Shown: piece by piece, positions 33,980 to 42,045 of the stretch
Position numbering within the stretch: the stretch's first letter is position 1
Layout: each line of letters opens with the position of its first letter
Origin: an uncultured Modestobacter sp.
Lineage (GTDB): Bacteria > Actinomycetota > Actinomycetes > Mycobacteriales > Geodermatophilaceae
Assembly: GCF_947486615.1 (NCBI RefSeq)
Contig: NZ_CANKUD010000005.1
Location: 186,001-250,000, forward strand
Reading direction: 5' to 3'
Length of the DNA stretch: 64,000 bases
Program-made: the position numbers and the translations under genes
Notes under the pieces: generated by a model
Database searches by the model: none
What the model was told of the DNA's origin: nothing
What the model saw: the letters and a program-made list of their open reading frames with translations, nothing else

Positions 33980-34923
33980 GCCGGATCGCGGAGTCGCTGT
34001 TCTGGATCGGCCGGTACGTGGAGCGCGCCGACGACACCGCCCGGATCCTCGACGTGCACACCCAGCGGCTGGTCGAGGACCCCTGGATCGACGAGCAGCG
34101 GGCCTGCGCGAACCTGCTCGCGCTGATGGGCGCCCCCTGCCCGGACGAGGAGGCGGACACCGAACGGGTGCTGTCCACCCTCGCCTTCGACCGGGCCAGC
34201 CCCAGCTCGATCACCGGCGCGCTGTCCGCGGCCCGGGAGAACGCCCGCGGTGCGCGTGAGGTGCTGTCGGCGGAGATCTGGGAGTCGCTCAACGTCACCC
34301 ACAACGCGCTGCCCCAGCAGCGGACGATGGCCCGCCGGTACGGCCCGCACTCGCTGTTCCGGTTCGTCCGGGAGCGGTCGGCGATGGTGTTCGGCCTGGC
34401 CGACGCCACGATGAGCCGGGACGAGAGCTGGCTGTTCCTGATCCTGGGCCGCTCGCTGGAGCGGGTGGACATGACCGCCCGGATGCTCTCCACCCGCGTG
34501 CTGGCCGGGGACGCCGCGCCGTCCTGGACGCTGGTGCTGCGCTCGACCGGGGCATACGAGCCCTACCTGCGCACCTACCGCGGCGCGGTGAACTCCAGCC
34601 GGGCCGCGGAGTTCCTGCTGCTGGACCGGCTCTTCCCGCGGTCGGTGTTCGCCTCTCTCGAGCAGGCCGAGGGCTGCCTGGCCGAGCTGGAGCGGGCCAA
34701 CGTGCGCGAGGGGCACCGGATCGGGGTCGCCGGCGAGGCGCACCGGATCGTCGGCCGGGCGCGCACGATGCTGGAGTTCATGCAGACCGACGAGATCCTG
34801 GCGAGGCTGCCGACCCGGCTCGACGAGCTGCAGCGCACCTGCTCGGCGGCCAGCGAGGCGGTCACCGAGCGCTTCTTCACCGAGCAGGCGCCGCAGGTCT
34901 GGGTGCCGGAAGGCGTGGCGTGA
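33973..34923 (+). CDS. Alpha-E domain protein
   Basis: 316-aa all-helical protein of the alpha-E (DUF403) family, always found with cpATP-grasp type 2 genes. Hallmark N-terminus: VLSRIAESLFWIGRYVERADDTARILDVHTQRL. Later LSAEIWESLNVTHNAL, FLILGRSLERVDMTARMLSTRVL and EAHRIVGRARTMLEFMQTDEIL. Biochemical role unknown. GTG at 33973 overlaps the ATP-grasp stop, and its own stop overlaps the next GTG, so the three genes are a tight operon. Confidence 0.93.
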   Translation: MLSRIAESLFWIGRYVERADDTARILDVHTQRLVEDPWIDEQRACANLLALMGAPCPDEEADTERVLSTLAFDRASPSSITGALSAARENARGAREVLSAEIWESLNVTHNALPQQRTMARRYGPHSLFRFVRERSAMVFGLADATMSRDESWLFLILGRSLERVDMTARMLSTRVLAGDAAPSWTLVLRSTGAYEPYLRTYRGAVNSSRAAEFLLLDRLFPRSVFASLEQAEGCLAELERANVREGHRIGVAGEAHRIVGRARTMLEFMQTDEILARLPTRLDELQRTCSAASEAVTERFFTEQAPQVWVPEGVA

Positions 34924-35840
34924 GCGTGTCCCAGTCGCAGCGGCAGTCCGGCACGACCCAGTTCCACGCGCAGGTCGGGCCGGCCCGGGTGCCGAGCGAC
35001 CGCTGGCGGCTGCAGGTCGTGCACCGCAGCGCGTTCCGCTACGGCGGCCCGGTGCGCTCCTCCTACAACGAGGCGCGGATGACCCCGGAGAACAGCGGCC
35101 GGCAGACGACGCTGCGCTCCCGGGTGGAGATCGAGCCGACGGCCACGGTGCACGCCTACCGCGACTACTGGGGCTCCACGGTCACTGCCTTCGACACCCA
35201 CGGCCCGCACACCGAGCTGATCGTGGCGGCCACCTCGGTGGTGGAGGCCGGCCCGGAGCCGCAGCTGCCCGACCCGGTCGACTGGGCCGAGCTGGCCGTC
35301 CCCGACGTCCTGGACCGGTTCGGGGAGATGCTGCGGCCGACCCAGCTGACCGCGATGGACGCCCCCGTCGTCCAGGAGGTGCGTGCGCTGGTCGGGGACG
35401 CCGGCCCCCGGGAGGCCGGGCAGCTGGTGTGCCGCTTCGTGCACGAGCACATGGAGTACCTGACCGGCTCGACGAACGTGAAGACCAACGCCATGCAGGC
35501 CTGGACCAGCGGCAAGGGCGTCTGCCAGGACATCTCGCACGTCTCGGTCGGCCTGTTGCGCGCGCTGGGCCTGCCGGCCCGCTACGTCTCCGGCTACCTG
35601 CACCCCAGGCCGTCGGCCGGCATCGGGACGGCGGTCACCGGGGAGAGCCACGCCTGGGTGGAGTGGTGGGACGGCGGGTGGTCCGGCTTCGACCCGACGA
35701 ACGTCGCCGAGATCGGGCCCCGGCACGTCACGCTGGCCCGCGGCCGCGACTACGCCGACGTCCCGCCGCTGAAGGGCATCTTCTCCGGCCCGCGCAGCGA
35801 GGGCTCGACCGTGACCGTGGAGGTCACCCGCCTGGCCTGA
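34920..35840 (+). CDS. Transglutaminase-like cysteine peptidase-fold protein
   Basis: 306-aa protein with an N-terminal bacterial transglutaminase-like domain (WRLQVVHRSAFRYGGPVRSSYNEARMTP, ~residues 29-56) and a core with Cys-His-Asp: GKGVCQDISHVSVGLLRALGLPARYVSGYL (~residues 199-228, catalytic Cys), GESHAWVEWWDGGWSGFDPTN (His and Asp). No signal peptide, so it is probably cytosolic. It forms a conserved trio with the ATP-grasp and alpha-E genes; the trio has been proposed to make and cleave a peptide or isopeptide, but the product is not known. Confidence 0.92.
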   Translation: MSVSQSQRQSGTTQFHAQVGPARVPSDRWRLQVVHRSAFRYGGPVRSSYNEARMTPENSGRQTTLRSRVEIEPTATVHAYRDYWGSTVTAFDTHGPHTELIVAATSVVEAGPEPQLPDPVDWAELAVPDVLDRFGEMLRPTQLTAMDAPVVQEVRALVGDAGPREAGQLVCRFVHEHMEYLTGSTNVKTNAMQAWTSGKGVCQDISHVSVGLLRALGLPARYVSGYLHPRPSAGIGTAVTGESHAWVEWWDGGWSGFDPTNVAEIGPRHVTLARGRDYADVPPLKGIFSGPRSEGSTVTVEVTRLA

Positions 35841-35910
35841 GCGGGCGGGCGATGAGTTCTGCGGCCGGGGGGCGTCCTCACTGGCGACGACCAGCTCAGA
35901 GGGGTGCCAC

Positions 35911-36555
35911 GTGACGCAGGAACTGAGGGTGCACAACTTCATGCTGTCCAGCGACGGCTTCGGTGCCGGCGAGGGGCAGAGCCTGGAGCGGCCGTTCGGC
36001 CATGCCGATCCGCAGGTGCTGGGCGCCTGGGCCTTCGCCACCGCGAGCTGGCCCAACCGTGCCGTGCCCGGCGGCACCCGCGGCCTGGACGACCACCTCA
36101 TGCGCGAGTTCGGCCGCAACATCGGCGCCGAGATCATGGGCCGCAACAAGTTCGGGCCCCAGCGCGGCCCGTGGACCGACCACGAGTGGCGGGGCTGGTG
36201 GGGCGACGAGCCGCCGTTCCGCACGCCGGTCTTCGTGCTGACCCACCACGAGCGGCCGTCGTTCTCGCTGTCGGACACCACGTTCCACTTCGTGAGCGGT
36301 GAGCCGGCCACGGTGCTGGAGCAGGCCAAGGCGGCCGCCGGCGGCCGGGACGTCCGGCTCGGCGGGGGAGCCGCCACCGTCCGGCAGTTCCTGGACGCCG
36401 ACCTGGTCGACACCCTGCACGTGGCGGTGGCCCCGGTGGAGCTCGGCGCGGGGTCCCGGTTGTGGACCTCGCCCGACGAGCTGGTCGACCGGTTCCACCA
36501 CGAGGCCGTGCCCAGCCCGAGCGGGGTGACGCACCACCTGTTCTGGCGCCGCTGA
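35911..36555 (+). CDS. RibD C-terminal / dihydrofolate-reductase-like protein
   Basis: 214-aa NADPH-dependent reductase fold (RibD_C). Features: LRVHNFMLSSDGFGAGEGQSLERPFG at the N-terminus, GRNKFGPQRGPW (~residues 74-85), PVFVLTHHERPSFSLSDTTFHFVSGEPATVLEQAKAAAGGRDVRLGGGAATVRQFLDADLVDTLHVAVAPVELGAG (NADPH-binding GGGAATVRQFL ~140-150). It is one of many stand-alone RibD_C proteins in actinobacteria with unknown substrate, not the riboflavin enzyme itself. The ORF starts with GTG at 35911. Confidence 0.85.
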   Translation: MTQELRVHNFMLSSDGFGAGEGQSLERPFGHADPQVLGAWAFATASWPNRAVPGGTRGLDDHLMREFGRNIGAEIMGRNKFGPQRGPWTDHEWRGWWGDEPPFRTPVFVLTHHERPSFSLSDTTFHFVSGEPATVLEQAKAAAGGRDVRLGGGAATVRQFLDADLVDTLHVAVAPVELGAGSRLWTSPDELVDRFHHEAVPSPSGVTHHLFWRR

Positions 36556-36595
36556 CACCCCGTCGGCCGCCCCGGCGCACCTGGGATGCTGGGCG

Positions 36596-38455
36596 GTGAT
36601 GAGCGCACCCCTGAACCTGGTCAACCTGGAACGGGTGTCGAAGGCCCACGGGACGACGGTGATCCTGGACGACGTCTCCCTCGGCGTCGCCGCCGGCGAA
36701 CGGATCGGCGTGGTCGGCCGCAACGGCGGCGGCAAGTCCACCCTGCTCGGCGTCCTCACCGGCACCCAGGAGCCCGACTCCGGCCGGGTCACCCGCCGCG
36801 GCGACCTGGCGATGGGGGTGCTCGACCAGACCGGCACCCTCCCGCCCGGGACCACGGTGCGGGACGTCGTCCTGCCGACGTCCCGGTTCGCCCACGAGCA
36901 CGAGTGGGCCGCCGACCCCGCCGTCCGCTCGGTGCTCACCGGGCTGGAGCTGGACCGGATGGGGCTGGACTCCCCGGTCGCCCCGATGTCCGGTGGCGAG
37001 CGGCGCCGGGTCGCGCTGGCCGCCCAGCTGATCCGCCCGCTGGACCTGCTGGTGCTCGACGAGCCGACCAACCACCTCGACGTCGAGGGCGTGGCGTGGC
37101 TGGCCGAGTACGTGAAGGCCCGCACCGGCGGGCTCATCGTCGTGACCCACGACCGCTGGTTCCTCGACGAGGTCTCCACGACCACGTGGGAGGTCGCCGA
37201 CGGCCAGGTGCACGCCTACGAGGGCGGCTACTCCGCCTACACCCTGGCCCGCGCCGAGCGCGCCCGGATCGCCTCGGTCACCGAGGACCGCCGGATGAAC
37301 CTCGTCCGCAAGGAACTGGCCTGGCTGCGCCGTGGCCCGCCGGCCCGCACCAGCAAGCCGAAGTTCCGGATCGAGGCCGCGCAGGCGCTGATCGCCGACG
37401 AGCCGCCGGCCCGGGACAAGATGTCGCTGGCCAACTTCGCGGCCAGGCGGCTGGGCAAGACCGTCTACGACGTCGAGGACGTCACCTTCACCGTCCGCGG
37501 CCGCGGCGCGGTGGACGACGCCGAGGACCCGGCCGGTCCCGCCGACCCGAACGCCCCGGCCGAGCGCACGCTGTTCCGCGACCTGACCTGGCACGTGGGG
37601 CCGGGTGACCGGATCGGCATCGTCGGCGTCAACGGCGCCGGCAAGACCTCGTTGCTGAAGATGCTGGTCGGGGAGACGAAGCCGGACTCCGGCGAGATCG
37701 TCGTCGGCCAGACGGTGTCGGTGGCGTACCTGTCCCAGCACGTCACCGAGCTCAACCCGAAGCAGCGGGTGCTCGAGGCCGTGCAGGACGTCGCCCGGAT
37801 CGCACGCATCGGCAACCAGGAGATCTCGGCGTCGACGCTGGCCGAACGCTTCGGCTTCGCCGCCAACCGGCAGTGGACGCCGGTCGGCGACCTCTCCGGT
37901 GGCGAGCGGCGGCGGCTGCAGCTGCTCCGGCTGCTGATGGGCGAGCCGAACGTGCTGATCCTCGACGAGCCGACCAACGACCTGGACATCGACACCCTGA
38001 CCGCGCTGGAGGACCTGCTCGACGGGTTCCCCGGCACGGTGCTGGTGGTCAGCCACGACCGGTACTTCGTCGACCGGGTCTGCGACTCGGTGGTCGCGCT
38101 GATGGGCGACGGGTCGCTGGCCGCGCTGCCCGGCGGGGTGGAGGAGTACCTGCGGCGCCGCGCCGCCGGCGAGGCCGCGCTGCCCGGGTCGGGTGCCGCG
38201 GCCCCGGTGGGCAGCTCCTCGGCGCCCGCGCACAGCGCGGCGGACTCCCGGGCGGCCCGCAAGGAGGCCTCCCGGCTGGAGCGGCGGATGCTCAAGCTCG
38301 ACGCCGACGAGAAGGCGCTGCACGAGCAGCTGGCCGCCGCTGCCACCGACTACGGCCGGGCCGCCGAGCTGGACGCGCAGCTCAAGGCGGTGCAGGCGGA
38401 GAAGGAGCAGGTCGAGACCGACTGGCTGGCCGCGGCGGAGATCGCCGAGGGCTGA
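36596..38455 (+). CDS. ABC-F family ATPase (Uup-like)
   Basis: 619-aa cytosolic protein with two ABC ATPases and no membrane part. Walker A GRNGGGKSTLLG (~residues 42-53) and GVNGAGKTSLLK (~343-354), signatures MSGGERRRVALAAQL and LSGGERRRLQLLRLL, Walker B LLVLDEPTNHLD and VLILDEPTNDLD. The interdomain region is long, with WLRRGPPARTSKPKFRIEAAQALIADEPPARDKM. A C-terminal ~65-residue coiled coil (SRLERRMLKLDADEKALHEQLAAAATDYGRAAELDAQLKAVQAEKEQVE) is typical of Uup, linked to ribosome or DNA-junction function. GTG (36596) and ATG (36599) starts are adjacent. Confidence 0.92.
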   Translation: MMSAPLNLVNLERVSKAHGTTVILDDVSLGVAAGERIGVVGRNGGGKSTLLGVLTGTQEPDSGRVTRRGDLAMGVLDQTGTLPPGTTVRDVVLPTSRFAHEHEWAADPAVRSVLTGLELDRMGLDSPVAPMSGGERRRVALAAQLIRPLDLLVLDEPTNHLDVEGVAWLAEYVKARTGGLIVVTHDRWFLDEVSTTTWEVADGQVHAYEGGYSAYTLARAERARIASVTEDRRMNLVRKELAWLRRGPPARTSKPKFRIEAAQALIADEPPARDKMSLANFAARRLGKTVYDVEDVTFTVRGRGAVDDAEDPAGPADPNAPAERTLFRDLTWHVGPGDRIGIVGVNGAGKTSLLKMLVGETKPDSGEIVVGQTVSVAYLSQHVTELNPKQRVLEAVQDVARIARIGNQEISASTLAERFGFAANRQWTPVGDLSGGERRRLQLLRLLMGEPNVLILDEPTNDLDIDTLTALEDLLDGFPGTVLVVSHDRYFVDRVCDSVVALMGDGSLAALPGGVEEYLRRRAAGEAALPGSGAAAPVGSSSAPAHSAADSRAARKEASRLERRMLKLDADEKALHEQLAAAATDYGRAAELDAQLKAVQAEKEQVETDWLAAAEIAEG

Positions 38456-38460
38456 GGGGG

Positions 38461-38490
38461 ACCCCGGTGCCCGGCAACGGGCATCGGGGT
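38461..38490 (+). terminator. Hairpin terminator of the ABC-F gene
   Basis: ACCCCGGTGCCCG-gcaa-CGGGCATCGGGGT, 13-bp stem with one G-U pair, 5 bp beyond the stop. Confidence 0.75.
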
Positions 38491-38635
38491 GCGAGGACGC
38501 GGCCCGCGACGGCGATGATCTCCCCGAGTCGCCGGGGGCGGCGATCACCGGGAAGATGGGGCGCAACGCTTCGATCGCGCCGCACCCTGGTGCGTGCACC
38601 TGCACGCCCGGCCGACGACGACCGGAAGGGACCCG

Positions 38636-41521
38636 TTGGGCCTGCTGCTGCTCCTCCACCTCCTCGCCGCGGTCGCCGCACCGCTGCTGGTCCGCTGGTG
38701 GGGGCGCCAGGCCTTCCTGGCCCTCGCACTGGTCCCCGGAGCCGCCTTCGGCTGGGTGCTGACCCGGCTGGGCACCGTCACCGGCGGGGGCGAGGTCACC
38801 GAGACCCTCTCCTGGATCCCCGCGCTGGACCTGCAGATCGCCCTGCGGCTGGACGCCCTGGCGCTCACCTTCGCCGCGCTGGTCACCGGGGTCGGGGCGA
38901 TGGTGCTGGTGTACTGCGCCCGCTACTTCGAGCCCGACGACGAGGGCATCGGCCGGTTCGCCGGGGTGATGACCGCCTTCGCCGGGTCGATGCTGGGGCT
39001 GGTCCTGGCCGACGACGTGCTGGTGCTCTACGTCTTCTGGGAGCTCACCACCGTCTTCTCGTTCCTGCTGATCGGTGGCTCGGGCGCCAAGCTCGCCGGC
39101 CGGCGGGCCGCCAGCCAGGCGCTGCTGCTCACCACCGCCGGCGGCCTGGCGATGCTCGTCGGCCTGCTGATGGTCTCCTGGTCCAGCGGCAGCCGGCTGC
39201 TGTCGGAGATCGTCGTCGACCCGGGCAGCGGGCCGGTGCTGGTGGCCGGCACGATGTTGGTGCTGGCCGGCGCGGTGACCAAGTCGGCGATGGTGCCCTT
39301 CCACTTCTGGCTGCCGGCCGCGATGGAGGCCCCGACCCCGGTCAGCGCCTACCTGCACGCCGCGGCGATGGTGAAGGCCGGCATCTACCTGGTCGCCCGG
39401 CTCGCCCCCGGCCTGGCCGACGTCCCCGGCTGGCGGCCGGTCGTGCTGGGCCTGGGCGTGGCCACCATGCTGATCGGCGGCTGGCGCTCGCTGCGGCAGA
39501 ACGACCTCAAGCTGCTGCTGGCGTTCAGCACGGTCAGCCAGCTGGGCTTCCTGATCACCATGGTCGGCGCCGGCAGCGAGGAGCTGGCCGCCGCCGGGCT
39601 GGCCATGACGATCGCCCACGCACTGAGCAAGTCGACCCTGTTCCTCTCCGTCGGCGTGATCGACCACGCCACCGGGGTGCGCGACCTGCGGTTGCTGTCC
39701 GGTCTCGGCCGGCGGATGCCCGCCCTCGCCGTCATCGCCACACTGGCCGCGGCCAGCCTGGTCGGGCTGCCGCCGTTCCTGGGCTTCGTCGGCAAGGAGG
39801 CGGCGTTCACCGCGCTGTGGGAGGGCGGGGTGCCCGACCGGCTCACCGCCGTCGTCGTCCTGGTCGGCCTGGTGCTCGGTTCGGTGTTCACCGCGGCCTA
39901 CTGCGCCCGGTACCTGTGGGGGGCGTTCGCGCGGAAACCGGAGCTGCCGGACACCGCGCCGGAGGAGCTGGAGCACCACCCCGGCCCGTTGTTCCTCGCC
40001 GCGCCCGCCGTGCTCGCGCTCGCCGGGCTCGTGGCCGGCCCGGCCAGCCCGCTGCTGGACCACCTGGTGGTGGTCTACGCCGAGACCCTGCCGCTGATCG
40101 CGCCGGAGGCCGAGCACCTGGCCCTCTGGCACGGCCTGCAGCCCGCGCTGGCGCTCTCCGCGGTCACCCTGCTCGGTGGCGCGGCGCTGTTCGCGCTCCG
40201 CGCGGGGTTCAGCCGGCTGCAGCACCGGCTGGCCGTCGGCGCCTCCGCCGACGAGGGCTACTGGAACACCCTGCAGGCCCTCGACCGGTTCGCCGTCCTG
40301 GTCACCGGGACGACGCAGCGCGGCTCGCTGCCCACCTACCTGGGCACGATCCTGGTCGTCGTCCTGCTGGTGCCCGGGTCGGTGCTGCTGGCCCGGACGC
40401 CGTGGCCGGACGAGTGGCGGGCCTGGGACACCCCGCTGCAGGCGCTGGTCGGCGCCGTCGTCCTGGTCGCCGCGGTGCTGACCATCCGGATCCGGCAGCG
40501 GCTGTCGGCGGTGCTCGCCGTCGGGGTCACCGGCTACGGCCTGGCCCTGCTGTTCGTGCTGCACGGCGCCCCGGACCTGGCGCTCACCCAGTTCCTGGTG
40601 GAGACGCTGAGCCTGGTCGTCTTCGTGCTGGTGCTGCGCAAGCTGCCCAAGGACATCGGCGACCGGCACCGGCCCGCCGAGCGCACGGTGCGGGCGGTCA
40701 TCGCCGTCTGCGTCGGGCTGGTGATGGCCGGGGTGGGCGCCGCGGCGCTGAGCGCCCGCACCACCCCGCCGGTCTCCGAGGAGATCCCGCGGCTGGCGCT
40801 GGAGGAGGGCCACGGGCAGAACGTGGTCAACGTGATCCTGGTCGACATCCGCGCCTGGGACACCCTGGGTGAGCTCTCGGTGCTGGTGGTCGCGGCCACC
40901 GGCGTGGCCAGCCTGGTCTTCCTGCGCAGCCGCACCGGTGCGGTCGACCGGGTGGGGGAGGACCAGGCGGCCGGGGGAGGCGGCGACGCGCGGCGCGCCC
41001 CGCGTCGGCAGTGGCTCTCGGCGTCGGACACGCTGGCGCCACAGCGCCGGTCGGTGGTGCTCGAGGTCGCCACCCGCTTCCTGTTCCACACCATCGTGGT
41101 GCTCTCGCTGTTCCTGCTGTTCTCCGGGCACAACGACCCCGGCGGTGGGTTCGCCGGCGGGCTGGTGGCCGCGCTCGCCCTGGTGCTGCGCTACCTGGCC
41201 GGCGGACGCTACGAGCTCGGCGAGGCCGCTCCGGTCCCGCCGGGTCTGCTGCTCGGCGGCGGCCTCCTGCTGGCCGGCGGCACCGGCGCCGCGGCGCTGG
41301 TCCTCGGCGGGCAGGTGCTGGAGTCGGCCTACCTGGAGGCCGACCTGCCGGTGCTCGGCCACGCCAGCCTGCCCACCGCGCTCTTCTTCGACATCGGCGT
41401 CTACCTCATCGTGGTCGGCCTGGTCCTGGACATCCTGCGCAGCCTGGGTGCCGAGCTGGACCGGCAGGACGACGAGGACGACCCGGCCGATGCCGCTCCC
41501 GACGAGGTGATCGCCCGATGA
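38636..41521 (+). CDS. mnhA: Na+/H+ antiporter MnhA/MrpA with fused MnhB-type C-terminus
   Basis: 961-aa membrane protein, the largest Mrp subunit. Residues ~1-640 are the NuoL-like proton-pumping part (LVYCARYFEPDDEGIGRFAGVMTAFAGSMLGLVLADDVLVLYVFWELTTVFSFLLIG; LVLAGAVTKSAMVPFHFWLPAAMEAPTPVSAYLHAAAMVKAGIYLV with conserved Lys/His). An MbhD/E-like region follows (YGLALLFVLHGAPDLALTQFLVETLSLVVFVLVLRKLP), then an MnhB domain from ~790 (VLEVATRFLFHTIVVLSLFLLFSGHNDPGGGFAGGLVAALALVLRYLAGG). The TTG at 38636 is chosen for GGAAGGG 6 nt upstream; a GTG at 38594 would add 14 residues. The stop overlaps mnhC (ATGA). Confidence 0.92.
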   Translation: MGLLLLLHLLAAVAAPLLVRWWGRQAFLALALVPGAAFGWVLTRLGTVTGGGEVTETLSWIPALDLQIALRLDALALTFAALVTGVGAMVLVYCARYFEPDDEGIGRFAGVMTAFAGSMLGLVLADDVLVLYVFWELTTVFSFLLIGGSGAKLAGRRAASQALLLTTAGGLAMLVGLLMVSWSSGSRLLSEIVVDPGSGPVLVAGTMLVLAGAVTKSAMVPFHFWLPAAMEAPTPVSAYLHAAAMVKAGIYLVARLAPGLADVPGWRPVVLGLGVATMLIGGWRSLRQNDLKLLLAFSTVSQLGFLITMVGAGSEELAAAGLAMTIAHALSKSTLFLSVGVIDHATGVRDLRLLSGLGRRMPALAVIATLAAASLVGLPPFLGFVGKEAAFTALWEGGVPDRLTAVVVLVGLVLGSVFTAAYCARYLWGAFARKPELPDTAPEELEHHPGPLFLAAPAVLALAGLVAGPASPLLDHLVVVYAETLPLIAPEAEHLALWHGLQPALALSAVTLLGGAALFALRAGFSRLQHRLAVGASADEGYWNTLQALDRFAVLVTGTTQRGSLPTYLGTILVVVLLVPGSVLLARTPWPDEWRAWDTPLQALVGAVVLVAAVLTIRIRQRLSAVLAVGVTGYGLALLFVLHGAPDLALTQFLVETLSLVVFVLVLRKLPKDIGDRHRPAERTVRAVIAVCVGLVMAGVGAAALSARTTPPVSEEIPRLALEEGHGQNVVNVILVDIRAWDTLGELSVLVVAATGVASLVFLRSRTGAVDRVGEDQAAGGGGDARRAPRRQWLSASDTLAPQRRSVVLEVATRFLFHTIVVLSLFLLFSGHNDPGGGFAGGLVAALALVLRYLAGGRYELGEAAPVPPGLLLGGGLLLAGGTGAAALVLGGQVLESAYLEADLPVLGHASLPTALFFDIGVYLIVVGLVLDILRSLGAELDRQDDEDDPADAAPDEVIAR

Positions 41522-42045
41522 CCCCCACCATCGTGCTGCCGGTCGTCATCGGTGGCCTCTACGCCGCCGGTGTCTACCTGCTCCTGGACCGCAGCCTGAC
41601 CCGGGTGATCCTCGGGTTCCTGCTGCTGGGCAACGCCACGAACCTGCTGCTGCTCTCCTCCAGCGGTCCGGCGGCGCTCGCGCCGGTCTTCGGCTACGCC
41701 GAGGAGGAGCAGATGAGCGATCCGCTGCCGCAGGCGCTGGTGCTGACCGCGATCGTGATCACCTTCGGGGTGACGGCGTTCCTGCTGGCCATGGTGCAGC
41801 GCTCCTGGCAACTGGTCCGCCAGGAGGTCATCGAGGTCGACGAGGAGGACCGCCGGGTCGCCACCCGCGAGGGCATGGACGCCGACGACATGGACCCCGA
41901 CGACCTGCCCACCGAGGACCGGCCGGCCGGGAAGGGCAACACCCTGCCCTCCGACGTGGACGTCGAGGAGCGGCTGGCCCAGCGCTACGCGGGCGTCCCC
42001 TCCGACGACATCGGCCTGCCGCCGACCCGCGGAGGCCAGTCGTGA
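41518..42045 (+). CDS. mnhC: Na+/H+ antiporter subunit MnhC/MrpC
   Basis: 175-aa NuoK-like subunit with three helices (IVLPVVIGGLYAAGVYLLL; VILGFLLLGNATNLLLLSS; PLPQALVLTAIVITFGVTAFLLAMV). The conserved PLPQALVLTAIVI is diagnostic. A ~65-residue highly acidic cytosolic tail (DEEDRRVATREGMDADDMDPDDLPTEDRP) extends beyond the normal ~115-residue length. Overlaps mnhA and mnhD by 4 nt on each side. Confidence 0.94.
   Translation: MTPTIVLPVVIGGLYAAGVYLLLDRSLTRVILGFLLLGNATNLLLLSSSGPAALAPVFGYAEEEQMSDPLPQALVLTAIVITFGVTAFLLAMVQRSWQLVRQEVIEVDEEDRRVATREGMDADDMDPDDLPTEDRPAGKGNTLPSDVDVEERLAQRYAGVPSDDIGLPPTRGGQS

Noticed and set aside
37873-40872. 999-aa plus-strand ORF
   Set aside because: Out-of-frame reading of the ABC-F and mnhA genes, Arg/Gly-rich nonsense.
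36134-41362. 1742-aa minus-strand ORF
   Set aside because: High-GC shadow of the ABC-F and mnhA genes; composition typical of antisense translation (QHRGDQ-rich).
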